NCBI RefSeq assembly: GCF_048564905.1
Contig: NC_132995.1
Location: forward strand, 52,010,639 to 52,074,638
DNA: 64,000 nt
DNA from: Vicugna pacos
Lineage: Eukaryota > Chordata > Mammalia > Artiodactyla > Camelidae
Direction: 5' to 3'
The translations under genes and the position numbers were made by a program. Positions 44,696 through 57,205 of the stretch are shown here, piece by piece; positions within the stretch are counted from its first letter, which is position 1, and each line of letters begins with the position of its first letter. Below the pieces are notes generated by a model, which saw nothing but the letters and a program-made list of their open reading frames with translations, was not told where the DNA came from and searched no databases.

Positions 44696-44799
44696 AAAAT
44701 ATGTATGAGGAGAAACTGGCTTGTGTTCGCTTTGCCTTTCCTGTTCCCCAAGATAATGCGGTCTTCATGCATCAGGCAAATTAACTACCACTGATTCTT

Positions 44800-44945
44800 A
44801 GACATTAGTATCAACAGAACCCCCTAGAAAGAGTGTGAACACTGCAGACTCCCAGGCCCTGCCCTCAGATACGCTGATTCAGTAAGTCTAGGTTCAAGGC
44901 CTTGGAATGTGCTTTTATCAAACTCTTCAGGTTATTCTTTTGCAG
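44800..44945 (+). mobile_element. MER5-type hAT-Charlie fragment
   Basis: 'gactcccaggccctgccctc', 'agatacgctgattcagtaag' and 'caggttattcttttgca' fit the MER5A interior and end. Confidence 0.7.
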
Positions 44946-45844
44946 ATTAGAAAAGGAACAGTCTCCACTGATAAACACGGGGAACTGTATAGTGAGAACT
45001 GAGAGGAGAGGCCACTTAATACAGGCATCCATGAGAATACCCCATGATACATTTAATCTATCTGAAACTGATGGAATCCACATCCACGTATGGAAGTTAA
45101 TTTCAGTATTTAATAATCATTAAGTAAAGAGAGAGTGAAATATCTACACCATGTAATTATATAAAACATGCTTCTGGCAATATTTGCCCCCTTAGAAATT
45201 CTAATAGGAAGCCTCCAAGGAGCAAGGTTGTATTCTTAGAGGTGGACACAAAGTAATTGAGCTTAGCTAATGGAGATAATTAATTAGGAAATAGATGTGC
45301 TTGCTTCTAAGAAAAATATTGGAAGGATCTCCCAGAAGACCTAGCCCTCTGCTCTTGCCATTTTGGAAGTCAGTGACACCTCAAGAGAATGGTGTTTCCT
45401 CTGTGCCATGGCCTAGCCTTGTTCAGGAATCGAGACAACAGAGGACAAACAGCCCGTGCCCACAGCTCAGCCCAAGCCTGAGAGCGTCTGGGCTCCACCT
45501 GCAGGAAGCAGTGCCCAGCTCAAGCTGAGGTTCCAGTCCCAGCTCTCCACTCACTTATTAGCTCTCTGATCTTAGCTAGAGCCAATATTCTGGAGTGTGG
45601 CAAATTTAGCCAAGCTTGTCAAAACTTAAGACAAATGGTATATCTACTTTAGAGCAACATGTGTGTTTTGTGTGTTTACCTGGTAAACTTGTAAGTAATT
45701 GAGTATAGCCATTGGCAAGCAAGACCTACTTTAGAGAAATGATCCAGTGAGGAGATTGAAGCTTCAGTTTTGTTGAAAGATAATGAGATCATGTCTATGT
45801 TGTAAAAAGTGACATCTGGATCAAGAACTATTTGTTGTTGACAA
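44946..45844. other. Unassigned DNA
   Basis: No named repeat or gene recognised. Confidence 0.35.
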
Positions 45845-45945
45845 AGATGTGTTTGTGCATGTATCTGTGTGTGTGCATTTGTGTGTGTGTACTCCTGAGT
45901 GTGTGTATGTGTGTGTATGTACCTGTAGTGGTGTGTGAGCATTTG
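45845..45945 (+). repeat. (TG)n-rich interrupted microsatellite
   Basis: Repeated gtgtgtg blocks with atgt and cctgag interruptions. It could form Z-DNA; on the minus strand it gives a low-complexity His/Thr frame. Confidence 0.9.
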
Positions 45946-46117
45946 TATATGACATAAACTGCTTGGGCTGTGAGGAGCTCAGCCCATTCAACCAGGTAGT
46001 CTTAGCCTTGGTTGCCTGACCTTGTGCTCAGCCCTTGGGTCCCATGAAGAGGTCTGACCAATTCTAGAATGTTCACTGTGCCTAGGTGACATTTCAGAGG
46101 TCTTTAAACAGACTGTC

Positions 46118-47006
46118 TTTTTTTTTTAATTGAAGTATAGTCAATTTACAATGTTGTGTTAATTTCTGGTGTACAGCATAGTGATTTGGTCATATACATA
46201 TATATATATTCTTTTTCATTATAGACTATTACAGAGCATTGAATATAGTTTCCTGTGCTATACAGTAGGACCTTGTTGTTTATCTATTTTAAATACAGTA
46301 ATTAGTATATGCAAATCCTAAGCTCCCAATTTATCCCTCCCCATCCCCTTTCCTCCCTAGTAACCACAAATTTGTTTTCTATGTCTGTAGGTCTGTCTCT
46401 GTTTTGTAAATATGTTCATTTGTGTCTTTTTTTTAGAATCCATACATAAGTGATATATGGCATTTTTCTTTCTCTTTCTGGCTTACTTAACTTAATATGA
46501 TAATCTCTGGGTTCATCCATATTGCTGAAAATGGCATTATTTCATTTTTTATGGCTGAGTAATATTCCATTGTATATACACATCACAACCTCTTGATCCA
46601 GTCATCTGTCAATGGACATTTAGATTGTTCCCATGTCTTGGCTATTGTAAATAGTGTTGCTATGAACATTGAGGTACTTGTATCTTTTCAAATTAGAATT
46701 TCCTCTAGATATATGCCCAGGAGAGGGATCGCTGGATCATAGGGTAAGTGTATTTTCAGTTTTGTTTTTTTTTTAAGGAATCTCCATACTGTTTCCCATA
46801 ATGGCTCCACCAAACTTCATTTCCACCAACAGTGTAGGAGGGTTCCATTTTCTCTATACCCTCTCTAGCATTTATTGTTTGTGAACTTTTTAATGATGAC
46901 CATTCTGAGTGGTGTGAGGTGATACTTCGCTGTAGTTTTGATTTGCATCTCTCTGATAATTAGCTGTATTGAGCATTTTTTTCATATGCCCATTGGTCAT
47001 TTGTAT
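46118..47006 (-). mobile_element. 5'-truncated L1 LINE, cetartiodactyl subfamily, older copy
   Basis: The T-run at the left is followed by the artiodactyl L1 3' UTR (attgaagtatagtcaattta, gtgtacagcatagtgatttg). A decayed ORF2 end continues to about the same truncation region as the copy at 5422-6301. Flanking cagactgtcttt (46109-46120) and catacaatcttt (47007-47018) agree at 9 of 12, a decayed target duplication. No long open ORF2 frame is left, so it is older than the first copy. Confidence 0.95.
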
Positions 47007-47709
47007 CATACAATCTTTTTGATATGTGGTTTTCAGGTACATGTCTTATGAATGACCCCTACTTATATATCACATGCCCCCTAGGGATTAAGTCGTGACA
47101 AATGAGCTTGGTTCCTCCTCACAGAGAGCTGAGTACTAAGGTAGAAAAGAGTGTATTTCTCTTCCATGTTATCCGTAGTGAATTAGCATTAATATTTTTT
47201 TGCTAACTGGGAGTGGAAATGATAATGACCCTTAGCACCACCCTTCCACACCCTTCTCAGAAATTCAGGTAATGCATAATTATCTAAATCATCAACTGAT
47301 GGTTACCAGTTGCAGAGAACATGTTTTTGGTTTACGTGGGGCCTGGAGACAATGACCATGTAATTTCTAATTCAAACCAGGATACCCTTGAGAGCAAAAG
47401 GGGCTGCTATTAATATTGGAAACAAATGGACTAAACCAGGACATTCCTGGGCAAACCGCAACATGTAGTCATCTTACTTGGGTAAGATCTTTGAGCTCTT
47501 TCCCTCATAGTTCTGCAGAGGAAGAACTGAGAGGAACAGAGCAGATCACCAGATTCCTCAGGGGTGACACACTGATAAACGTGGAAGATCTTAGTACTTA
47601 TTTGGCTGCTAGCTTCACTTATGCCGTTGGTTGCTGGTGAGAGCAGAAGTTGTCAGGGAGAGGGACTGAGGAATGCAGGTTCCCGGCCTCTCTATTTTTC
47701 CGAGAGGCA
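47007..47709. other. Unassigned DNA
   Basis: No named repeat or gene recognised. The 74-codon frame at 47416-47640 has no family features. Confidence 0.35.
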
Positions 47710-47930
47710 GCAGTGTGGTGTGTGGATCAGAGAATGGTCTTGAAATCAACCAGTAAATCAACCATTTACTTGCTGAGGAACACTGGGTAAATTATTTAAC
47801 TACTCTGAATGTCAGTTTTTCAGATCTAAAAATGAGACCATTTGTTTCCTCAAATGACTATTATGATGAATCCATGCGATGACTTCTGAGAAAGATTCTA
47901 GCACCCAGCACACTTTTCTTCCTTGTGTTG
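47710..47930 (+). mobile_element. MIR SINE, sense
   Basis: 'gaggaacactgggtaaatta', 'tttaactactctgaatgtca' and 'ttatgatgaatccatgcgat' follow the sense MIR. Confidence 0.8.
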
Positions 47931-49189
47931 AAAACCCAGAATGTCACTTTATGCACAGGGAAAATAGAGTGACCAAGAAGAGCTGTAATAAATGAGAATT
48001 TATTTTAGTAATTATGTCAAATACTGGTAATATATGTGGTCATAACATACCCCACTTTTGAATCATTCAGGAAAGAAAATTTCTTGTTCAAGTTATACCA
48101 AGAAATTTCCTCCCTGTATCTCCCAGAGAGAAGGCACTGGGAGATTCTCCATTTTTTATCAAAAGGTTAGAAATGAGAGCATTAGTAAGCTCTTGCTTAA
48201 TTAAACAAAGGCACTGAGGATGAGGAAGCCACTGCTTCTCTCTCTTCACCGGCATGGGGACCTGCCTCAAACATTGTACAACTGGCGGGAGAGAGGCAGG
48301 GAGCTGGCTCTTACATGTTACATGTAGGGGTCAAGAGTGCGGGTCAGTGGTTTACCTACGGCAGGCAGGCCAGGTCCTCACTTAAGATAGATTCTAGCCT
48401 TAAAGCTGATGCCAGGGGGAGGTTGGCACCCGTGGACAGCATAGTGCAAAGGATATAAAGGAGAAGGCAGGTTTGGCACAAAGAATAGCTAGGTCCTTAG
48501 CCTGTGGGGGACTGTACAGTGAGATTTTGCAGTTCTTTATTCCTAATTTATAACAAGATGTAAGTGGTATCAGTAGGAGGCCAGCTTTACTGGTCTATAC
48601 AGGTAAAGAGAGGATTTGCAGTATGGTTGCTTGCCATTCTGATCTCAGCCCATCAAAAGTGCGGATCCATACTGGTAGCCTAGCAGGATCCTCCATTCAA
48701 ATTGGCCATCTTTGAGGCGGGAGCAGAGCCAGGGTGAACAGTCACGAGCACTAAGTGATAGGATACCTGGCAGGCTTCTTCAGGACACACATGCTTGGGA
48801 TTGTGTTGGTTGTGTTGGTAGGATGACATCACCTTTTCATTGCAGCACTGCAGCATTGCCATGAGGGACTCAGGTTCTCAGTGATCACAGACCTGTATGG
48901 TAGCAAGGGTCCAAGCACACAAGTGAGACTAGTGAGTGTGGCTTTGCCTTTACATGAAGTTGTTCATAACTGGGGCCTCTGCCTGGAATCTCTAAGTGCA
49001 TAACCACAGCCAGTTGCTTGGCTGTTGCCTCACATGGACAAGCCAAGGGACCTCTTGTTCAACACTGGCATAACCTGTCAGTAACCACTACCTCCAGGCT
49101 GTGTCCTGGATTCCCTATCAGGTATCTTCCCCCCCCCCCCCGAAACCAAGTACTTAAAGACACAGCTGTCCTAAGTGAAGACAAACCAT
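47931..49189. other. Unassigned DNA
   Basis: No named repeat or gene recognised. A run of 13 C lies at 49129-49141. Confidence 0.35.
49129..49141 (+). repeat. Poly-C homopolymer (13 C)
   Basis: Thirteen consecutive C, a slippage-prone and sequencing-error-prone run. Confidence 0.95.
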
Positions 49190-49330
49190 ATAATTTAAGC
49201 ACACTTTTAAACCTCTCTGAGCCTTAACTTTCTCACCTGTAAAAAGGGGGCCACTATCACAGGGATGTCTGTGTACTGAATCAAATAATGACAGTTACAA
49301 GCCCAGCACTGGTCTCTATTATTATTCAAG
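49190..49330 (+). mobile_element. MIR SINE 3' half, sense
   Basis: 'tttaaacctctctgagcctt', 'aactttctcacctgtaaaaa' and 'gggggccactatcacaggga' are sense MIR words. Confidence 0.88.
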
Positions 49331-49339
49331 ACTCTGAAA

Positions 49340-49430
49340 TCCATCAAAGCAGAGTCCCCTGTTTCCTTGGTTGCATTTCCTGAGCTTGGCATCTGGCGGG
49401 GACTCAGAAATATTTATTGAATAAAACGTC
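49340..49430 (+). mobile_element. L2 LINE 3' end, sense
   Basis: 'gagcttggcatctggcgggg', then 'actcagaaatatttattgaa', is the L2 terminus with an 'aataaaa' end. Confidence 0.65.
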
Positions 49431-50454
49431 AATGATGATAGCATAGTTTAAAGTCTAATTATCAAAACATTATTCACTGGGTGACACGTGTCTTATAAAC
49501 CATTTTGAGATGTTTCTGTTAGTGTTTGTAAAAGGAATTAAGGATCCAAGGGTGATGCAAGTGAGTCTTTGCCAATTATTTGCTTTGTTTTATTATATGT
49601 TTGCAATAGTAATTTTAAAAATACAGTTGAAAGAAGGTAAGAAGACTGGAAAGGCCTGGGTTGGTGGTTTGATGACCAGAGAGATGGATAATTAAAGGAA
49701 AAGGGGCCAGGATGACCACGTGGTCAATTGCTTCTTCAAAAAGGGGAGCCAATGCTTGGGCCAGGGTGGGAGTGAGAGGGGACCCTGGCCCAAGCTCCCT
49801 GACTATAGCCAATGCCTGGGAACACAGAGCTAGGCGCTGCTGGGAACCAGGGCGCCTGGATTTTCCCAGATCAGATGCTTCAGTTTAAGAACTGGGTCAG
49901 CCATTTTCCGCACCTGCTAGGTTCATCCTTGTGACAGTAACTGCTTAAAGTAACGGACATGTTCTAGCAGGTTTAATGTACTTTTTTCAGGTTTAGTCCT
50001 CTAACTTGCTTGCATCCAGATGCTTTTTTCCCCTCAAAATAAAACCAGTGTGTCAAACTGTTCAGCTGACATTACCTGGTAGATTTGAGAAAGTATCTGA
50101 ATTACAGATGGGCCCACACAAATTCCAGTGAGAATGAGTTTTTCAGCAGGTGTGAATCACTGTTATTAAAATTTTATTCTAAGGATAAATTGTTGGTAAG
50201 CTATCCCATCTATCCCCTCTTCTGCAAAGCCAGTTTTTTTTATTAGTTTTATCCATTCTGATGACATCATTATTATAATCAGCTTAGTAATTTCCTTTTG
50301 CATAGCATTGGTCGCTTGTGTTTGTTTTCAAAGCCTCTCACAGCAGGCAGCTTGTGGCAAATGACCCAGCCTTGCCTCGATTTGAGACAGGCCATCCAAC
50401 CCGGTGTTTCCTGTAGCTGGGAAGGGGTCTGCATAGACATTGATTTTTAACATA
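49431..50454. other. Unassigned DNA
   Basis: No named repeat or gene recognised. Frames at 49510-49695 and opposite are short. Confidence 0.35.
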
Positions 50455-50925
50455 TGTGGTAGACTGCTTCTAAAGTGGCCTCAATGGTCCCACCTCCTGG
50501 TATTCACAGCTTTGTATAATATTCTCTCCTTGAGGCACTTGCTTCTAGCTAATAGAACACCTCAGCCTCTAAGGATGTCACTTCTGTGATAGGATTACAA
50601 GACGTTCCAACTTCTGTCTTGCTAGCACACTCCTTTGCTGGCTTTGATGAAGCAAGTTGTTATGCTGAGGAGGCCCATGTGGCAGTGGAACTCAGGGTGG
50701 TCTTCCAACAGCCAACTAGGAACTAGGAGGCTCAGTCCAGCAGCCCAAAAGGAAATGAATCTACCTGCTATCATGACATGAACTTTCAAATGAGACCCCA
50801 ATACTGGCTAATCCCTTGATTGATCCCCCAGGAGAGACCCTGAAGCAGAGGAACTGGCTAATGCGCACTGTTCTAAGCCTCTTAGTTTGTGGTAACCTTT
50901 TATGCAACAATAGATAACTTATAAA
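50455..50925 (+). mobile_element. MLT1-type solo LTR (ERVL-MaLR fossil)
   Basis: Starts TG and runs through 'aggatgtcacttctgtgata', 'gaggaggcccatgtggcagt', 'aggagagaccctgaagcaga' and 'tatgcaacaatagataactt', which are MLT1 landmarks in order. About 470 bp, diverged, so an ancient eutherian-era insertion. No internal MaLR sequence or second LTR in the window, hence a solitary LTR. The exact right end is uncertain. Confidence 0.88.
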
Positions 50926-51514
50926 CACATGAAAATCTAGGTTTGGATATTATCTAGAGACCTGCTGGCAGAAACCTTGTACATGATCACACAGTTGTAT
51001 AGGACATTCACCCCTTTGCTGAAAACAGCATCCTTTGTCTCAGGAAGACCACTGCCTGGTCCAGTGATGAGCTCTAAACATTTAAGCATTCACCCTGATG
51101 TTCATGTGTGGGGCATAAAAGGACACTCATCTTCCAACGCCAAGCACTCTGCAAGAATCTCCAAGTAGACCATTTCATTAATATACCAGTGTGCAGGCCC
51201 ACATCAAAAAGATCTGCGCTACCAATAACTCATTAATGAGTGCTGCTTTGCACATTGCATGTGTTAAAAGGCATAATTACATTCCAATATTGATTTGAGT
51301 TACTGCCACTTTAGGCATATTTCATAGAAGAGCAGGAGTAGGAAAACACGTCTGTTTTGTGCTGTTGATCCAAGGTGCTGTCAGAGTCATAAAAGCCTCC
51401 AGTAAAATTCCTGTGAACTCGTGGATTCTGCCATCTGTGAGTAATCTTACTACTTTCCTGGTTCAAACTCCTCATCTGTGTCTTCATGGGACACCCCAAG
51501 GTACAGTGCAGACC
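50926..51514. other. Unassigned DNA
   Basis: No named repeat or gene recognised. Confidence 0.35.
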
Positions 51515-51690
51515 CGGATTAAAATGCTGTCATTTATTTACTCAGTATAAGGCCCTGAGCAAGTAATTTAAACACTCTGAAGCTCAATTTCCACACCTGG
51601 TTAAAAATAAAAATAAATCATATACTTATACAATATAATCATGAAAATTCGCTGCCTGGCACTTAGTAGGTGCTCGATAATGCTTCCCCC
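51515..51690 (+). mobile_element. MIR SINE 3' half, sense
   Basis: 'ccctgagcaagtaatttaaa', 'cactctgaagctcaatttcc' and 'gcctggcacttagtaggtgc' are clear sense MIR words, with a short A/T insertion between them. Confidence 0.85.
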
Positions 51691-52264
51691 CAATTAATTT
51701 ATTCACCAGCCTATAGAGCTATTTATGCAGAAAAGTTTATGTGACAATTACCAGTTAAGGCTACTTTTACAGAAAATGTCTCAGCCTTCTGCCTTACGCT
51801 AAAAAACTGTGCTTGGCTCCAAGCAAATGAGATTGAACAGAGTTATCTGAGCTACTTATAATAAAATGTGACAGGCAGACTTTGGTATTTCGCCGCCCCA
51901 AGTTTTTTTATAGACTGCTCACTATCATTGCAACATTCAGCACTTTTTTCTGTGTCAGTGTGATAGACAATACTCATATTCTTCTTGGGTAATTGCCTTT
52001 TTAGTTGAATCAACAGCTTGTGGGCATGAGAAGGAGGCTGTTTTATCTCAAATTTATTTATCTTATGATTATCCTAAGACTATTAAACTGAATCTCCCCT
52101 CCCGCCTTTCCCAGGCCTATTCTCAACCATCTCCCCAAACCTCTCAATACTTAGCTCTTTGGTGAATTTTCCCACTTCCATGTCTCACATTCCCCAACTA
52201 TTTCTCTTCTCTGGTAGAATTCCAAATTTAAAGAAGGGCCCAGTGAATGAAGGAACCATTAGTA
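51691..52264. other. Unassigned DNA
   Basis: No named repeat or gene recognised. Confidence 0.35.
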
Positions 52265-53120
52265 TGATTCACTCACTCATTCATTCAAAAAGTATTCTTT
52301 GAGGACTTATAGTGGGCAGACCCGGGTTACAAGAGGGAGGAAGGAAGATGACATTATCCCTGTGTGTACAGGGACTACAGCAGTGGTGTGTTCTAGAAGG
52401 AAGTTCCTATGAAGGAGGAGTCTTAGGTATTCTCAGTGAGCATAATAGATGCTAGTAACTGACTACTCAGGGAGGGAAGATTTCTCTGATGAAGTGACTC
52501 TTAAACTAAGATTTGAAGGACAAACACATAACTATGTGTATGTGTGGAGGAGGTATGTGGAGACTGGAGGTGGTGAAGGAGTTAAGGATACCAAGGCAGA
52601 GCGAACAGCATGTGCAAAGTCCTGGTGTTTGGATGAGGTGTGGGGTATTCTTTGAACTGAAAGCAGATCAGTAGGAAGGAGCCTGAAGACCCTGGCAAGC
52701 AGGGTCTAGACCCTCGAGGGGAGCTGTGGCCCTTGTTGCACATTCTAGACTCCATGCCTGAGTGAACGGGGACTCCATGAAGGGTAAAAAAGATTCACAT
52801 TTAACAAAGAACTCCTTTTGGAGGTAGGGAATGGATTAGAGATGACCAGCTTGCATGTGGGGCTGTTGCAATATCCAGGTAAGATGAGATGAAGGCTTGA
52901 TCTAGCATGGCTGCAGCGTGGAGCAATGTAGATGGAATTTTGAGTTACTTAGGGGGTAAAATCCACATGATCCAGTGATGGATTGAATACGGAAAGTGCA
53001 GGAGAGATGAGCATGCAGGATAACTTCTCAATTTCTGGCTTGACTCGAATGGGTGCTGGTGCCTGCTCTTCAGTTGTTGGAAAGTACTGGAAGAAAGACA
53101 GATTTGGAGGAGGGATGGTA
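52265..53120 (-). mobile_element. L2 LINE 3' region, antisense, about 850 bp
   Basis: A (CATT)-like head, then 'gaagtgactcttaaactaag', 'atttgaaggacaaacacata', 'agcatgtgcaaagtcctggt' and 'ggctgttgcaatatccaggt' run in L2 antisense order. Small frames inside are accidental. Confidence 0.88.
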
Positions 53121-55114
53121 GACCCCTCTTGTATGTGGCTTTACATTCCCAGAGAGACTAGACTTCAGGAAAACAAGGCTGAACTGGTTAGGCCTATGTT
53201 GAGTGAGCACTAGTTTTATTCATTTTGTTTTGTTGTATCCTCTCAGAGACTCTCCCAACCCTGGTTAAAGAGCAAGCATCTCCCCACCAGTCTACACCAA
53301 ACACACCACATCATCAGTCACAGATTATTCAGACAACAGGTGCCTTGGTCTTGCACAGATCTTTGACATACCTTTTCTCCTTCCTTGCTGCTGGAGACGC
53401 TAAAGCTGTATTTTCCTATCTGTTCACTAAAAAAATTCAATCCCTTCCTAAATGTGTGTTGGCAGTCCTCCCTAGCCTGTAGCCTCTATAATATCCCCAA
53501 CATACTCAGTGATTTTGGGAATGACCATTTAGTGTTTCACCAAACTCTGCACTAATGAATTTAGGCAGAGGAGCTTTATCTCACAAGCCAGATCAGATTG
53601 ACTGTTAGTGACTGCCTGATATGTATGTGGAAGAAGATTCTGGAGCCATATCTAGGCTTCATAGGAAATAGTTCTGGCATTACCTGGTGGCATCTGTCAT
53701 GGGCTCAGGAGGGGAGAATGATGCCACAGGAGCTGCTCGTTTCATTACTCCTTTAGTCTTTCCCAATTGCTAGCACATTTCTTTAATCTCTCTACATACT
53801 GGATGTTTAAAATATCCCAGACTTTGCCTCAATATGCTGTTCTTTGAATATTTCTGTTGTCTCTCGAACATACTACAAATTAATGACAGCATATATCAGT
53901 TTATTTCTAATCCTTGGCCTCCTACTCGGTATTTGGCTGCCCAGAAGTGATTTAATAAATTATCTTTAACTCTACTTTTCACCATTTCCTCTCCCTTTAA
54001 CCTATTTTTATATCTCTCCCACCCATGGCAGGGTTATCATGTGGCTCCAGGGCTGAGGAGGAATAATTTCATGTTTTGTTTGTCATTTGGCTTTTGTGTG
54101 TGCTGGTCCCAAAGGAATTAAGAGTCCAGAAGAGGAAAATCTGACTGCATTTTTGGGTCAGATGTCCTTTGTCTGGGTCTAGGATGCATGCACTGCACCC
54201 TAACAGAATTGAGCTGAATAACTTTTGGATTTATAAGAGAGTGCATTTAATTTTTAACAGATTATATACAAGGTATTGAGTGACATTAAACACAGATTTA
54301 AATCAACCATAACCCTTTTAAAGCAGCCTTGCAGATAAATGTCCCAAATCTACTAGCCTGCCAAATATATTCTTTATCTACACACATTTGTCAATTCTTT
54401 CCACAACACTAAGCCTTTCTAATGCTTCTCTGGGAGTTACTTTTTTCACTCTCAAGCCTGAAATATAGGTGACATCAACTCTTTGTGAAATAGATAGGAT
54501 TGACAAGGGAAAGCCCCAGGATTTGTGATTGTTAATCCTTTGGTGATCATAGACCCTTTTGAAGCTCTGAAGAAATCTTTGGGCTGCTCCCCAGTGGGAA
54601 AAGAAATGATGTAAACATTTATAAACACATTTTGCATACAGTCTATTGTGTTGATTGATTCTATTCACATTCATATCATAGAGTATAAAAAATAATCTTT
54701 ACTGAAAAACAAGTGTCACTCTAGATTTTTCAGATAGAAATTAAGGGCTACTTTTTTTAAAACACAAAACTAAGCAAGTTAAACAAAAAGTAAACCTTAA
54801 TTCTTTTCAAAAGTAAAAAGTAATGAGAACACTGCTGCTTTGCAAATGTAAGAAATTTTAAGGTCTTTGATTTGGCATCATGGAGGTCATCTTTAAAATC
54901 TAGTCAATTTCTGCACCTTTTTTTGGGCGACAAATGTGTGAAAACAGACTTGTTCATGCAGGTGGTAGCAACAAAATTAGAACTCCCATAGCTAGTGTAG
55001 GCTGGTGTCAAGGAAAGTAGACTAGAAGACTCTTCCCATTCATGTCCTATGATTTCTTTGTTCTCGAGTCAATTAGGTCAAATTCTGGCTAGTTTTATTC
55101 ATTTAATGCTATCT
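53121..55114. other. Mostly unassigned DNA
   Basis: No gene recognised. About 54535-54620 ('gatcatagacccttttgaag', 'acacattttgcatacagtct') looks like part of an old MER-type element that I cannot name. Confidence 0.35.
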
Positions 55115-55640
55115 ATGTCTATTAACTATCTATTGCTGCATAAAAATTACCCCCCCAAACCAATGGACTAAGAACATATTTACTTTATGAACAGCTTAAC
55201 TAGGTGGTTCTTGTTCAGGGCATTTCATGACACTGCTGTCAAGGTGTCAACAAGGGCTGCAGTCTCATCTGAAGGCTTAGTTGGGGCTGGAGGATCTGCT
55301 TCCAAGATGGCACCTTCACATAGGTATTGTCAGGGGCCTCAGTTCCTTACTATGTGGGCCACTCTATAGGATTGCTATCATATCTACACAACATGGCAAC
55401 TGGCTTTCCTCAGAGTGACATATCCCACAGAGAGAAATGCACGGAAGGAATCAGACTTCTTTCATGTCCTAATCTTGGATGTCACATACTATAACTTTTA
55501 CCACATCCTATTCTTTAGAAGCAAGTCACTAAGTCCAACTCCACACTCAAGGGGAGAAGAGTTAAGTTTCACCTCTTGAAGGAGATGTATAAAAGAATTT
55601 GTAGACATGCTTTAAAATCATCACAATATGTCATCAAAGA
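55115..55640 (+). repeat. Old LTR-like interspersed repeat, family not assigned
   Basis: 'ctatctattgctgcataaaa', 'gaaggcttagttggggctgg', 'aggatctgcttccaagatgg' and 'catggcaactggctttcctc' match a dispersed mammalian repeat I recall only by sequence. Diverged, with no coding part, so an ancient fossil. Confidence 0.6.
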
Positions 55641-55836
55641 AAGGATTGTACATTCATCTTTCAATTATAAGTGGTTTGAACAAAGTTAACTCTCAGAACA
55701 GTTCATTCATGTTTCCAGATACTGGAGACAGAGACATTTCTCAGTAGGGAAAATGATGAGGCTTTGTCCCTCTCATTCTGCATTGTCCTGCAACACCATT
55801 TCATCATCTTTAAATGGACCAAGGCATTACTGGTGT

Positions 55837-55853
55837 GTGTGTGTGTGTGTGTA
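55837..55853 (+). repeat. (TG)n microsatellite
   Basis: An uninterrupted gtgtgt run. Confidence 0.9.
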
Positions 55854-55999
55854 TGAATTTTTCATGTTCAATATAGCCATGTGGTTTTGAATATATAGAA
55901 TCTGTACTTGCATTACTGAGAATAGATTATAATAAAGTTATGGAGCTATTTTATCTGCTGGTACTCCATCATGACAGTGCTGATGAGGAAGAAACAGGA

Positions 56000-56125
56000 C
56001 TGGAGGACATAACCTACCCCACAGATAAGCTCCTTGAACAAGTCAGGGTTGTATGTCAGAGTTAGCATGGTACTTGTCACATAGGAGCTACAGAGGAATG
56101 TTTTTGAATAAATGAATGAATGGAG
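56000..56125 (+). mobile_element. L2 LINE 3' end, sense
   Basis: 'agctccttgaacaagtcagg', 'catggtacttgtcacatagg' and 'tgaataaatgaatgaatgg' form the L2 terminus. Confidence 0.75.
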
Positions 56126-56469
56126 ACCCATGGAATGTAGCTTGGAGAGGCAGGTTCTAATTAGTGATGTTGGCTTGTCCAGAGTCTAGAAGACTGAACA
56201 CTGTTAAGACTTAGAGCTCCAATTCCAGGGTTATGCCATCTCTATCTTCTTTAGTGTTGTCTGCCAGGTATGGAGAGTCCACAGATTTTAAGCATATGTT
56301 TGCATCCAAAAGCAAAGATGGGAACTGATAGGAATAACTTGCTCTCATTGAAGACTGAGGCAGAGAGCTGTATCTTTTGGGGTGTCCTCTGTAAGTGGTG
56401 GGGGAAGAAGAAAAAATATATATCACATAGATTTTGGTGTGTAACAAAACCACAGTAGCATATGACTGG
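56126..56469. other. Unassigned DNA
   Basis: No named repeat or gene recognised. Overlapping opposite-strand frames are short. Confidence 0.35.
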
Positions 56470-56845
56470 TAGTATTTAGTGCTCGTGACTATGAGGTCAG
56501 CTGTCAGCTATGTCGCTCTGCTGATCCTGGCTGGTCTTGCTCACGTGTCTGGGAGTCAGCTGGCTATTGGCTGATTGATGTATGTTGATCTCGGCTGTGA
56601 TGACTTGGGTGACTTGGCTTTGCCCCATGACTCTCTCATTTTGTAGCAGACTGGCGTGGGCATTGTCTCAGAGTAGTGGCACAAGACAGAGCAAATACTG
56701 GTGCTTTTCAAGCCTGTTTGGCAAGCATTCCTTTGCTGAGTAGCCTGTAGCTGAGGCCAGTCTCAAGTGAGAGGGCATTGGTTATGTGGCACCAGCAGTG
56801 AAGAAGAACTGGGGACATTTTTGCAATCTACTACAGGAGGGTAAA
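56470..56845. repeat. Old LTR-like interspersed repeat, family not assigned (weak)
   Basis: A 'ctgctgatcctggctggtct' and 'gtgtctgggagtcagctggc' style resembles the same class as 55115-55640. Strongly diverged and without coding sequence. Boundaries are approximate. Confidence 0.35.
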
Positions 56846-56869
56846 GAAATATCCAATTTTTCTTTAAGA

Positions 56870-57095
56870 CTGGAATCCACAAACTTTTCTGTAAAGAGAC
56901 AGAGAGTAAACATTTTAGGTTTTACAGGCCACATATGAGCTCTGTTATATATTCTTATCTCCTTTCCCCTCCTCTTCTTTCTCTTCTTCTTTTAATAATT
57001 TTTAAAACATGTAAAAAGTGCTTTTAGTGTATAAGCTGTACAAAAGCAGGCTTCAGGACAAATTTGATCCATAGGCCATAGTTTGCCAACCCTTG
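56870..57095 (-). mobile_element. Non-autonomous hAT-Charlie element (MER1-like), antisense
   Basis: 'acaaacttttctgtaaagag', 'agtaaacattttaggtttta' and 'aggccatagtttgccaaccc' are the two ends. The flanking 8 bp are ctttaaga (56862-56869) and ttttaaga (57096-57103), 7 of 8 identical. Its middle ('taatttttaaaacatgtaaa') is unlike the copies at 426 and 4955, so it is a different internal-deletion form. Confidence 0.92.
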
Positions 57096-57109
57096 TTTTA
57101 AGAGGAAAG

Positions 57110-57205
57110 AAAATCATAATAATAATAATTTATTATGTTCTATTTACAAAATGCATTCATATCTGTTGTTTTATTTGACCGTCACAACACTGGTGTGGGA
57201 GAGAC
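57110..57205 (-). mobile_element. MIR SINE fragment, antisense (weak)
   Basis: 'aataataataatttattatg' and 'gaccgtcacaacactggtgt' fit the antisense MIR. Confidence 0.5.

Noticed and set aside
45676-45942. Minus-strand frame with HTHT repeats
   Set aside because: Product of the TG-rich microsatellite read in antisense.
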